Shown here one piece after another: positions 47,465-56,900 of a stretch of 64,000 nucleotides of DNA. Source of the stretch: Arcanobacterium haemolyticum DSM 20595. Its GTDB lineage: Bacteria > Actinomycetota > Actinomycetes > Actinomycetales > Actinomycetaceae. The translations under genes were made by a program, and so were the position numbers. Each line of letters opens with the position of its first letter. The stretch's first letter is position 1. The notes under the pieces are model-generated. The model was given only the letters and a program-made list of their open reading frames with translations, did no database searches and was not told the DNA's origin. The stretch lies in assembly GCF_000092365.1 (NCBI RefSeq), contig NC_014218.1, positions 1 through 64,000 on the forward strand, in the 5' to 3' direction.

Positions 47465-49942
47465 TTGATTAGAGTGATAAATGTTCGAAAGTCGGCCCGT
47501 AGAATGGTGATGTTGGCTGTTGGCTCTTTGACGGCGCTCACGCTGGCGGGTGTTGCATTGGCCGCCCCGGTGGTTGATGGGGAGGGTAATACTGCCGCAC
47601 CTGAAATTGTTGACATTGCTGAAAAATCTGCTGACCTCACTCCTACTGTCGGCTCTACTTCCGAAGGTAAAAAGAGTGGATTTACGTGCGGTGTTGGTGA
47701 GGTGTACTCTCTGCGTGGAGATGGGCGTATTACTAAAATTAACTATGGGGAAAATAGTAATATTTCTAGATCAAACGTTCCGGATCTTCCTGTTGCTGTA
47801 GATGATGAAGCAAATCAATATTACAATGGCTTAGGCATTAGTCCCAAGGGTGATGTAGCTTGGGCATATAGAAGAGTGTTTGCTGATGGTAGTAGATATC
47901 CGTATGCGAAGGAAAATAAATTAATTCTCTATCGGTTTGAAGGAAAAGATTGGGCTGAGGTTGGGCAGATCGATCTTTTAAAAGGTGACTATTCTAGACT
48001 TGAATTAGCAGCAAACAGGTTCATTTCCGGCGCAGTGGATGAACATGGGGATTTTTATTTTTCTACCACGGTTACGATGACGGGGACGAACGTAAAGCCA
48101 GGCGGGAAGAAAGGTGAGAATTCAGCTGCTGCGGTTTTAGTCAAAGCTTCTATGAGTCAGGGTAGATTCTCGGACAGTGTAGTAGCAGTGGTGAAAGACT
48201 TGACTCGTTTTTATACTAGTGATGGGCGTCCTAGTAATAATGGTGATATCGCGTTTGATTCTTCTGGAAATATGTTCCTCATTAATGCTGAGCCTGTGAG
48301 TGATGAAGGCGGCGGTATTTTTGAACTTGCCACAATATCTTCCGACGTTCTGGATGAAGCCAAAGCGAAGGTGCGGCATGAAATTTCAGGCAACGACTAC
48401 ACTCTTGTGAAAGAAGTTTCGGTAGAGCCTAAATCGACTATTAATGGTATTGCATTTGATTATGATGGGCGAATATTCGTAGGCGAAGCGATCAGCGTTC
48501 TGAAGACGGATGTTTCATCGAAATCTGAATATAAAATGCGGAAAACGATAGAGGGTACTCGTAAGGATGAGAATCTTCTGTCGTCGACAGATCTTGCTTC
48601 CTGTGGTGTTCCTCCAACGGTTACCTTGAAAAAGGAATTGCTTGGCAATCGTTTAGATTCAACAGACCAATTTAAGCTATCGCTTCAAACCGGTAGGAAT
48701 AAAGCGGTGAGCGTAGATACTGACGGGAGTGGTAAAACTGTCGAAAATCAGGTTGGACCTATTCCATTTATTCCGGGTGAACAGCTAGCAATTTCTGAAG
48801 AAATGGCGGAGAATTCGGTTTCGGGCGAGGATGCATACGAAGCGCAGTGGAAATGTTATTCTACAGTACGCCATTCTGATGGATCTGTTGATGGAAAAAA
48901 GCGCCTCCTTTCGCAAAATAAGGGGGTGAGGGGTACTATAACCCTGAATTTGAGTATTGAAGCAGGTCATAGCTCTAGTGTGGAATGTACGTTCTTTAAT
49001 AAACCAAAACCTAAATTAACTCTTGTGAAAAAAGTGGACGCTGGGAAATCTGCCGAGATGTTGGTTCCTGAAGACTGGACTCTCGCTGCCTGGCAGGAGG
49101 AAAGAGAGTCTAGAAAAGAGCCTGTCTTTGAAGGGAAATCATCCGTTAAAAAAGTTGTTAATGTTGGGCGATATGAATTGACGGAGTCTCCAACGCGTGC
49201 TGATGATGAACGCGTGAAGCGGTACCAGCTTGAATCGTTAGTTTGCCATGACCAAGTTGCGAATGAGAATCTGAAGATCGAACATGACGAATCTGGTAAT
49301 AGGAATTTTATTCACCTTAAATACAATCAAGATGTGACGTGTACATTCACAAATAAGCTTCAAGAGGCCACTCTCGAACTGAAGAAAGTTGTTCAGAATA
49401 ACCATGGTGGCACAAAGAAACCTGAAGATTTTGAATTAACTGCTTCTAAGCAAGGGGCCGAACAGAAAAAGTATTCTTGGAACGCTGATTCATCGGATAA
49501 AACAATCCTTAAAGTAATTGAACCTGGAGATTATCTTTTGAGTGAAAAGAACTTGTCAGGTTATAAACTCAAAAATTTGGTTTGTGCTGATGAAAGTGGA
49601 AAGTCGCTTCAAGATTTTAATGCCAAAGATAAGAAGCTGTCTGTAAAACCTGGCGATAAGATTTCTTGTACGTTCACGAATCAAGATTTACCTGGAAAAG
49701 TTCGGTGGAAAAAGATTGATTCTGAATCCAAGGAAAGTCTAATAGGATCTAAATGGAAGCTAACGAAAAAGGATTCTATTTCGCGTGAACCTGTTGTTGT
49801 AGAACAAGATGATAATGGTGTCTTTAGTGTAGATAACCTTGAGTGGGGTACTTGGACATTGACCGAAACTCAAGCCCCATTTGGGTACTTAATTGATTCA
49901 AATTCGACGCGTACATTCGAAATTAATCCAGAAAAAAACTGA
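47465..49942 (+). CDS. Pilus tip-type surface protein, DUF5979 repeats, anchor lost by frameshift (locus 2)
   Basis: The frame encodes 825 residues with a signal peptide ending ALA, a propeller-like N-terminal region (about 70-385, with IAFDSSGNMFLI and IAFDYDGRIFVG), and four DUF5979/SpaA-type domains with CTFFNK, CTFTNK and CTFTNQ endings. It ends with the E-box-like ETQAPFGYLID. It then stops at TGA 49940-49942, just after seven A residues (49932-49938). The sorting signal continues in another frame (see next entry). With six A residues the protein would be about 890 residues and anchored like its locus-1 counterpart. The start (TTG 47465 or GTG 47474) is uncertain. Confidence 0.8.
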   Translation: MIRVINVRKSARRMVMLAVGSLTALTLAGVALAAPVVDGEGNTAAPEIVDIAEKSADLTPTVGSTSEGKKSGFTCGVGEVYSLRGDGRITKINYGENSNISRSNVPDLPVAVDDEANQYYNGLGISPKGDVAWAYRRVFADGSRYPYAKENKLILYRFEGKDWAEVGQIDLLKGDYSRLELAANRFISGAVDEHGDFYFSTTVTMTGTNVKPGGKKGENSAAAVLVKASMSQGRFSDSVVAVVKDLTRFYTSDGRPSNNGDIAFDSSGNMFLINAEPVSDEGGGIFELATISSDVLDEAKAKVRHEISGNDYTLVKEVSVEPKSTINGIAFDYDGRIFVGEAISVLKTDVSSKSEYKMRKTIEGTRKDENLLSSTDLASCGVPPTVTLKKELLGNRLDSTDQFKLSLQTGRNKAVSVDTDGSGKTVENQVGPIPFIPGEQLAISEEMAENSVSGEDAYEAQWKCYSTVRHSDGSVDGKKRLLSQNKGVRGTITLNLSIEAGHSSSVECTFFNKPKPKLTLVKKVDAGKSAEMLVPEDWTLAAWQEERESRKEPVFEGKSSVKKVVNVGRYELTESPTRADDERVKRYQLESLVCHDQVANENLKIEHDESGNRNFIHLKYNQDVTCTFTNKLQEATLELKKVVQNNHGGTKKPEDFELTASKQGAEQKKYSWNADSSDKTILKVIEPGDYLLSEKNLSGYKLKNLVCADESGKSLQDFNAKDKKLSVKPGDKISCTFTNQDLPGKVRWKKIDSESKESLIGSKWKLTKKDSISREPVVVEQDDNGVFSVDNLEWGTWTLTETQAPFGYLIDSNSTRTFEINPEKN

Positions 49943-50138
49943 TGGTAAAGATGTGAATATTTCTATCAATGATCAGGCTATCGTTGCAGATCTTGGAAAT
50001 ATTGAAAATACTCGAGCTCAGGCTCTCAAGGTCCCATTGACTGGCGGAATGAGTTCTCAAGCTTTCCTCTTTGGAGGATTGATATTTTTCGGTGCAACAG
50101 TATTTGCACTGTGGCGTTCACGTAAATCTCACGCGTGA
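49943..50138 (+). pseudogene. Out-of-frame 3' segment with VPLTG sorting signal
   Basis: Reading on after removal of one A from the A7 tract gives EKTDGKDVNISIND, then the sorting signal VPLTGG, a hydrophobic segment and WRSRKSHA. This matches the end of the locus-1 tip protein. It has no ribosome site of its own. It is the severed anchor of the preceding gene, due to phase variation, real mutation or a sequencing error. Confidence 0.85.
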
Positions 50139-50171
50139 TGGCAAATTACACACTAGGAAAGGAAAATTCTG

Positions 50172-51638
50172 ATGAGTCGGAATTTTAAGCGTTCAGTCGC
50201 TCTTCTAGCGACGACGACGTTGGCATTTGTCGGTCTCGGCGTGAGTGCTGCAGTAGCAGAGACGAACAGCCAGAGATCGTCTGCGGAAGTCGTTAATATC
50301 GATAAAGAAAAAGAAGGTAGTCTAACTATTCACAAAAAGGCCGTGGATAAAGAAGAAGATATTAAAAAACCAAATCCAGATGAAAAAGATGCACTTGAAG
50401 GCGTAACTTTTGAGATCCGGAAGATTAACGATATTGACCTTAGCAAAATTGAAGGATGGCAGAAAGTTGCGGATCTGAAAGCGGAAAAGATTGATCTTGA
50501 TGCCGTTGAGAAGCTAGGTCTTACTCCCATAAAATCAGATAAAACTAATATTAATGGCGAGGTGAAATTTGATAACCTCAAGATTGGGGCGTACTTAGTT
50601 ACTGAAAAATCCATTGGTTCTCGTTATATTAAGAAGATTTCTGAACCTTTTGTTGTGACTATTCCTCAACCTAAAAAGGATGTCGCTTTAGGTAGTCCAA
50701 AGAAAACTGACGGGTGGAATTATGATGTAGTTGCATATCCAAAGAATGTTTGGTCCAAAGCAACGCCACTTTCGAAGAAAGCTACCGCTATTGAAGGACT
50801 TCAAATCGGGGGAACCATTGATCAGCCTGGCATTGTGAAGAATTATCAAAAAGGTGTAGTTGTAACTTGGGATCTTGAATATGTGATTCCTGAACTAGCT
50901 GAATATCGTGAGTTTGAAATTTCGGACAAGCTACCAGGTGGTGCAAAACTTATAGATGCCGATATTAAAATGGATGGTGCTATTCCCCTAACTAGCTACT
51001 ACACGAGAACGACTGATAATAATCTTGTGAAGTATGTTTTTACCCCAGAAGGGTTAGCAAAACTAAAAGCTGGACAGAAAATTACTGTTAAAGTGAAGAC
51101 TAAGTTGCAACCAGGTAATGGTTCTATCAAGAACGAAGGCAACGTCAATATAAACGGTAACAAGATTCCTGGACAGGATATTGTTAACTTCCGAAATGTT
51201 GAGCTCACCAAGCAAGATAGTGCGTCGAAGGAAAAGCTGGCAGGTGCAGAGTTCGATATTTATCAGGACGTTGATAACGATTCGAAAGTGACCGATACGG
51301 ATCGTAAGATCGGGCAACTCATTGTTCCTGCTGGAGGTGTAGCTCGCTTCACCACCTACATTGGACGTGGCGAGGCAAAAGAAATGAACCTTCTAGTGAA
51401 GGAAACTCATGCTCCAAAGGGTTACCTTCTTCCATCTGATGCAGTGACTCCGGTAAAGATCAGTTCTTTGAACGAAACTGATCCGGTGAAGATCGCCATC
51501 GACAACTACAAGCCAATCGTGCCAGGTCTCCCATTAACCGGTGCAACCGGCATCCTCGTGCTCACCCTTGCCGGTGGTGCGATGATCCTCCTCGGCGTCT
51601 TCGCCGTTTACAAGGCCCGTTCACGCAAGGCTGCCTGA
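50172..51638 (+). CDS. SpaH/EbpB-type major pilin, LPLTG anchor (locus 2)
   Basis: A 488-residue backbone pilin with a signal peptide, pilin motif WNYDVVAYPKN, Cna_B-type domains, E-box LLVKETHAPKGYLLP, LPLTG sorting signal, hydrophobic segment and KARSRKAA tail. AGGAAAGGAAAA precedes the ATG. It is collinear with the locus-1 pilin, most clearly in the last domain (both have KLAGA-FDIY or RLAGAKFDIY, DRKIG and GYLLPSDAVT). Most of it has an A/T-rich codon usage that returns to that of neighbouring housekeeping genes near the end. Confidence 0.93.
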   Translation: MSRNFKRSVALLATTTLAFVGLGVSAAVAETNSQRSSAEVVNIDKEKEGSLTIHKKAVDKEEDIKKPNPDEKDALEGVTFEIRKINDIDLSKIEGWQKVADLKAEKIDLDAVEKLGLTPIKSDKTNINGEVKFDNLKIGAYLVTEKSIGSRYIKKISEPFVVTIPQPKKDVALGSPKKTDGWNYDVVAYPKNVWSKATPLSKKATAIEGLQIGGTIDQPGIVKNYQKGVVVTWDLEYVIPELAEYREFEISDKLPGGAKLIDADIKMDGAIPLTSYYTRTTDNNLVKYVFTPEGLAKLKAGQKITVKVKTKLQPGNGSIKNEGNVNINGNKIPGQDIVNFRNVELTKQDSASKEKLAGAEFDIYQDVDNDSKVTDTDRKIGQLIVPAGGVARFTTYIGRGEAKEMNLLVKETHAPKGYLLPSDAVTPVKISSLNETDPVKIAIDNYKPIVPGLPLTGATGILVLTLAGGAMILLGVFAVYKARSRKAA

Positions 51639-51653
51639 ACGTAAAGGCTGAAG

Positions 51654-51693
51654 CTGTGGGCTTGATGCAAAACATTTTGCATCAAGCCCACAG
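51654..51693 (+). terminator. Strong hairpin between pilin and sortase genes
   Basis: The 19-base arms CTGTGGGCTTGATGCAAAA and complement flank a two-base loop. It lies 16 bases after the pilin stop and 48 bases before the sortase start. It probably reduces read-through, keeping sortase levels below pilin levels. Confidence 0.75.
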
Positions 51694-51740
51694 TGCATTA
51701 ACAATAGCTAGAGCAAGAACAGTAGGTAGAAAGGCCATTA

Positions 51741-52616
51741 GTGAAGAAGTATTACTGGAAAACAGACCGATGGACAGTTATCGCTGCCCTAAGTTTCCTC
51801 ATGGCGACCGCGCTTCTCACCTATTCGCCCATGTCTACCTGGCTTTACCAATACAATCAGACAGCCATCCTCACCGGTTATCACGCCGCTGCAGTCCAGC
51901 AGCGCAACCCATCGGCAGTTGAACAGCTAGAAGCCGCCAACGAATACAACAAGAAACTCGTATCTGGCGCCACCTATCATGCCAACGCTAACAATGCAGA
52001 AGGCTCAGCGGAGTCCAACCGGCAACGATACAACGAACTCCTTGCAGTAGGACCAGAAGCCATGATGGGCCGAGTCAAAGTCCCATCAGTCAACATTGAT
52101 CTCCCCATCTTCCACGGCACCACCGAAGAAACACTTCTCAAAGGGGTAGGCCATCTGGAAGGCACATCGCTCCCAGTTGGTGGCCTATCAACCCGAAGCG
52201 TACTCACAGCCCACCGTGGCCTCGCTTCCGCCAAACTCTTCACCGATCTTGTAAACGTGAAAAAGGGCGACGAAATCATCGTAGAAGTCCTCGATCAAGC
52301 CCTCGTCTATCAGATTGAACGCATCGAAGTGATCGATCCAGAAGACACCTACAAGATCCTCCCCGAAGAAAACCGCGACCTTCTCACCCTCATCACCTGC
52401 ACTCCATTAGGCATCAACTCCCAGCGTGTAATCGTGACAGGATCGCGAGTAATCCCAACACCAGCAGTGCACGAAAACAACATTGGCGGCCCAACTGATA
52501 TTGGCTTCCCATGGTGGCTCGTAATCCAGGCATCAGCCGTAACCTTCACGCTGGGTGGGCTTTTCCTGGCAGGCCTTCACAAAAAGAAGGACGCTCAGGC
52601 GCCTATGACGGCATAA
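51741..52616 (+). CDS. srtC: Class C (pilus) sortase
   Basis: A 291-residue membrane transpeptidase that links pilins through their LPxTG and pilin-motif Lys. It has N-terminal and C-terminal membrane helices, catalytic His in LTAHRGLASAKLF, catalytic Cys in TLITCTPLGINSQR and the following Arg, plus the class C stretch MGRVKVPSVNIDLPIFHGT. The usual lid motif Asp-Pro-aromatic before it is absent (the segment reads NNAEGSAESNRQRYNELL). GTG start with AAGG upstream. It is the only sortase in the window and may serve both pilus loci. Confidence 0.93.
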   Translation: MKKYYWKTDRWTVIAALSFLMATALLTYSPMSTWLYQYNQTAILTGYHAAAVQQRNPSAVEQLEAANEYNKKLVSGATYHANANNAEGSAESNRQRYNELLAVGPEAMMGRVKVPSVNIDLPIFHGTTEETLLKGVGHLEGTSLPVGGLSTRSVLTAHRGLASAKLFTDLVNVKKGDEIIVEVLDQALVYQIERIEVIDPEDTYKILPEENRDLLTLITCTPLGINSQRVIVTGSRVIPTPAVHENNIGGPTDIGFPWWLVIQASAVTFTLGGLFLAGLHKKKDAQAPMTA

Positions 52617-52624
52617 TCAGGATC

Positions 52625-52695
52625 CCAAACAAGCGCCCAGTTGAACGGGAGTGCCATATACGGCACTCCCGTTCAGTATGCCGCTCATTGGGCAC
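52625..52695 (+). repeat. Interspersed palindromic element, copy D
   Basis: Perfect 14-base arms TGAACGGGAGTGCC (52642-52655) and complement (52662-52675) surround ATATAC. AAGCGCCC before and GCCGCTCATTGGGCACC after match the other copies. It lies between the convergent sortase and GH5-like genes, where it may also terminate transcription. Confidence 0.9.
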
Positions 52696-52740
52696 CGAGA
52701 TCAGGCCGGAAGGCCAGCAAAGCGCACTGCCGGGAGCTCA

Positions 52741-53979
52741 TCACCGCACCCGAATCGCCGGCACCTGCCCGTCCAGCGCAGATTCCATCCACTGATCGAA
52801 GAAAGCATGGTTGGCATCGGCCAAATCGCGCGTTTCTGGGGTGAGTTCCAGCTCCAGAACAGGGCGATCCTCCTCAGGAGCGGAAGGTACGTCCGCTCCT
52901 GAGGTAGACGCGCCCATAGCGTGATCGCCTACCGCAACCGGCGAAGTAGCCTTCCAAGCCGCGATAGCCTCAGCGTACGCCTGCCCGATCGGCTTCACAG
53001 CCCCTTCAGAATCGAACAGCCCCAACGTGTGTTCAAGTTCCGGGAAATCGGCCAGCGAACGGGAAACATCGTGCGAACACCACCAGGTGATCGCATCCAA
53101 GCGAGGCGAGGTACCGCCGCCATGCACGCCCATCAACCGCTCCACATTCGCGGTCAAGAACGCAGCCGAATCGGCCGGATCTACGTAGTTCGAAGGTGAA
53201 CCGATTTCTTGCAGCCACACCTTCCGGCCAACCTGCCCGTGAGCATCGCCCCAGGCAGCAGCCAATTCGCATAAGTACCGAGAGAACCATTCAAGCTGGG
53301 GAGTGCCCGCGCCAAACCGTGGCCCAACCTTGCCGAAAACCCACGAATGTACCGTGGTGTGATCGCCGAATGTCACAGCAGATTCAGGCCCGAATGGGTG
53401 GCCGGTATCAAACCAGACGTCGTCATCATGCGTGTGCACGTGCAACCCTTCCGGCCACACGTCACGAGCCACGCCCAAGAGTTCACCCAGCCAGGTCTTG
53501 GCCTGGTCGGCAGTGATTTTATGCTGTTCTGGGTGGCGATCGGCCGCGAACTGAATGAATTCGTTGCCCAAGCTTAAGCCAGACGCCCCAGGCACGTCAC
53601 GCAGCCGTGTAGCTAGCGCGTTTACCAGCGCCTTTTCACCCGAAATCACGTCCGGATCAGTAAAAATATTCCGGCGGTGCCAGGCGTTCACCCACGACGG
53701 TAGGTAGTCAAACGACGAAAGGTGCCCCTGCAACACATCCACAAACGTGTTCATTCCGCGTTCGTGCGCGAGTTCTACAACGGTGGCCACGTCGTCGAGT
53801 GCCTTTTCCCTGATCAGGGTACGGTTCGGCTGGATCACTGGCCACAGTGGGAAGATACGCACATGGTCGATTCCCAGCCCGGCGATCGAATCAAGATCGG
53901 CGCGCACATGATCCGGGTTGAAATCCAGCCACGAATGGAACCAATCGATGCGCGGTGTGTAGTTGACGCCGAATTTCAT
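52741..53979 (-). CDS. GH5-like glycoside hydrolase (probable beta-mannosidase of N-glycan catabolism)
   Basis: A 412-residue intracellular (no signal peptide) clan-A glycosidase. MKFGVNYTPRIDWFHSW begins the barrel, GLSLGNEF holds the likely acid/base Glu, and KVWLQEIGSP holds the likely nucleophile Glu. The C-terminal 50 residues are a less ordered tail. Similar GH5_18-type enzymes cleave Man-beta-1,4-GlcNAc from N-glycan cores. Subfamily placement rests on context (GH38, mannose isomerase, fructokinase). The ATG overlaps the GH38 stop (ATGA). Confidence 0.75.
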   Translation of the reverse strand: MKFGVNYTPRIDWFHSWLDFNPDHVRADLDSIAGLGIDHVRIFPLWPVIQPNRTLIREKALDDVATVVELAHERGMNTFVDVLQGHLSSFDYLPSWVNAWHRRNIFTDPDVISGEKALVNALATRLRDVPGASGLSLGNEFIQFAADRHPEQHKITADQAKTWLGELLGVARDVWPEGLHVHTHDDDVWFDTGHPFGPESAVTFGDHTTVHSWVFGKVGPRFGAGTPQLEWFSRYLCELAAAWGDAHGQVGRKVWLQEIGSPSNYVDPADSAAFLTANVERLMGVHGGGTSPRLDAITWWCSHDVSRSLADFPELEHTLGLFDSEGAVKPIGQAYAEAIAAWKATSPVAVGDHAMGASTSGADVPSAPEEDRPVLELELTPETRDLADANHAFFDQWMESALDGQVPAIRVR

Positions 53980-56900
53980 GCCTGATTCTCCTTATTCTGG
54001 GTGACGCGCAGGGTGACTATCTGGAACGCGCCAATCTGGAACGTGTGCGTATCGCCGTGCGAAGCGATTGCGGGCGCGTGCGCCGATTCACGGTAGCACA
54101 GGTCCGTTGCGCGCACAGTTACGCCTGGCCACGTGAGGGTTGCGGTGGTTTCGGTTCCTTCGCCTTCGTAGAGACGGACGACGACGTCGCCGCTCTTGTC
54201 CGGTGCCATCGATACAGATTCAACGATTGCGCCGTCAACCGTAAATGGGGCGGCGATGCTGACGGGGACGTCACGCAAAGGCAGGTTGATCTGCTGGCCG
54301 TCCGCGATTGCTTCACGCAACGATGCGTTCGGGTGGATGCGGAAGTTCCACGTGAAACGGCCTTGATCCTGATGCGGATCCGGGTACACTGCAGACTTCA
54401 CCAGCGTTGCCCGAACCAAGCTCCAGGTTCCGCGGCGCCCAGAACTGTGCCGGCTCACATCCCATCCATACGTGGAATCGTTAGCGATAGACCAGGCCGC
54501 GCCAGCATTTTCCAACCGCACCCAACGATGCGTGCTCACTTCAAACTTCGCGCTATCCCACGACGTGTTCGTGTGCGTAGGCCGCTCAATAAAGCCCATC
54601 TGAGTCTCATACTGAGCCTTATTCGTATGAATATCCACAGGGAACCCAAGCTTGAGCAGCTTCTCCCGCTCATGCCACTCCACCTCAACATGAACATCAA
54701 CAAAATCAGCGCCCGGCGCCAACCGCCACTCAATACTCATCTCAGACTTACCGAAAGTGGAACGAGCGCGAGCTGTAGCAACCGCGTCGTCCATCCCCGT
54801 CCCCACAAACTCAAGCGGCAAAACCTGTTCGGACCCCTTGTAGAACGGATCAATATCCCACGCATCCCACATGTTCGGGAAATCCTGGAAAATCGAAAAC
54901 TCGCCGGCACGCTGGCCTTCTGGAATGAACGTGCGCCCGGTGGCGTCGGTGATTTGGGTGCACGCGCCAGAAGGTGCGAAATCGATGGTGAGTACACCGT
55001 TGGAGAGGCTCGATTCGGCTGCATTCGCGCGATCATCGGCGCCACCGGAGAATGGCTCCGCACCCAATGCCACAACGCCATGTGAGGAGAAAGATGTGGC
55101 GTTCGCACGGGCACGGACAGGGGTACGGCCATGACGCAAGAACTCAAAAGCGTCATTCATGAGGCGTTCACACGTCTCTTTAACAGCCGTATAAATATCT
55201 GCAACTTCCCGATACACCCACGCCACCGACGTGCCGGGGAGAATATCGTGGAATTGGCACAACAACACGTTACGCCACGTATCGCGAAGTTCAGCGTACG
55301 GATACTCCGCGCCCGCCAACGCCGCGATCGTGCACCACAACTCAGTCTCACGCAACAATGCTTCACTACGGCGGTTCCCCTGCTTCGTAGCGATCTGCGA
55401 CGTGAACGTGCCACGATGCAACTCAAGATAAAGTTCGCCCACCCACACAGGAGGCTCCGGGAACTCCTCTTCGGCGCGATCGAAGAAATCATGCGGCGAT
55501 TCGCGCACAATCCGCGGCGCCCCGCGCAAATCCTCAAGCCGATCCAGGCGTTCCATCATTTCGCGGGTTGGGCCGCCACCGCCGTCGCCATAACCGTACG
55601 GAAGCAGCGAACAATTCGCCTCACCCTTGTTCTTAAAATTCTCAACCGCGTGGCGAATCTGGGCGCCCGTGATCTCCGAACCATACGTATCCGCAGGTGG
55701 GAAGTGGGTAAAGATCCGCGAACCGTCAATGCCTTCCCACTGCAATGTGTGGTGAGGGAACACGTTAGTCTGGTTCCACGAAATCTTCTGAGTCAAGAAC
55801 CGTTCGATCCCCGCTTCGCGCGCCAACTGCGGCAACGCCGCCGAATAGCCAAACGAATCCGGCAACCAGATTTCCTTACATTCGTAATCCAGCGCCTCGC
55901 GGAAGAAACTAATGCCCTCCGTGAGCTGGCGGGCCATCGCCTCACCACTAGGCAACACGGCATCCGGTTCCACCCACATGGAGCCAACCGGCACAATCGA
56001 TCCCTTCTTCACGCATTCGCGCACTCGTTCAAACAATTCCGGATCCTCTTCGCGCAACCACGCCACATGCTGGGCGGCCGGCAGGGCAAACACCAGGCCG
56101 GTGCCGTCTTCGATCAGGCGCACCACGTTGGCGATTGTGCGGTTGACCTTGCGCTTCGTTTCGCGGATCGGCCACAGCCAGGCCGAATCGATGTGGGCGT
56201 GGCCCACGGCCGACAGGCGGTGAGCGCCCGGGAGCGCGCTACGAGACAGGATCGGCTGGAGGGCTTCGCGCGCGTAGGCGGCAGTGCCGGGGATGTCATC
56301 GAGATCCACGCGATCCAGCGCGGCGTTGAGCACGTAGAGCGTTTCGAAATCGTCATTCGTAAAGGCGGCCACGCCCTTCGCTTCGAGCAGTTCGTAGAGC
56401 ACCGTGATATCCGTAGTGAGCCCAACAACCTCCGTATGGCGGATCACGATATCGGCCTTGGCCAGCGTGTACATATCGTTGTGTGAGGAGGTGAATTTAT
56501 CGCCGTCCATCGTTACTTGGAACGGCAGGACTTCCAGCAGGAGCGGGTTTGCTGCGGCTTCGATGCTGAATTGCACGTCCGTTTCCGGCGTTTGGGGGAG
56601 CGGGATCCACTGGTTGCGTGGGTTGAGGGCTTTGATTGTGCGCCCGGCCGTATCACGCACCAGCCCTTCGCTCTGGAACCCCGCGGAATGATCCGCCCAG
56701 CCCAGATCGATATGCGCTTCCACAGTATCGCCCGCAGGTACGGTTCGCGGGGTGGTTCCGCGCACGTTGAACCACACGGTTTGCCACGGTTTTCCCCAGG
56801 TTTCGCCTACGTTTAGTGGGGTGAAGATAGCCGACGACGGCGGAGTGGTTGGTTCGCCAATAACTTCTTGGCCGTCCACTAGTTCATCAGGGACGCGCCA

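Noticed and set aside
55131-56486. 451-residue plus-strand ORF antisense to the GH38 gene
   Set aside because: Arg/His-rich string with no domain, lying entirely within the well supported alpha-mannosidase gene.
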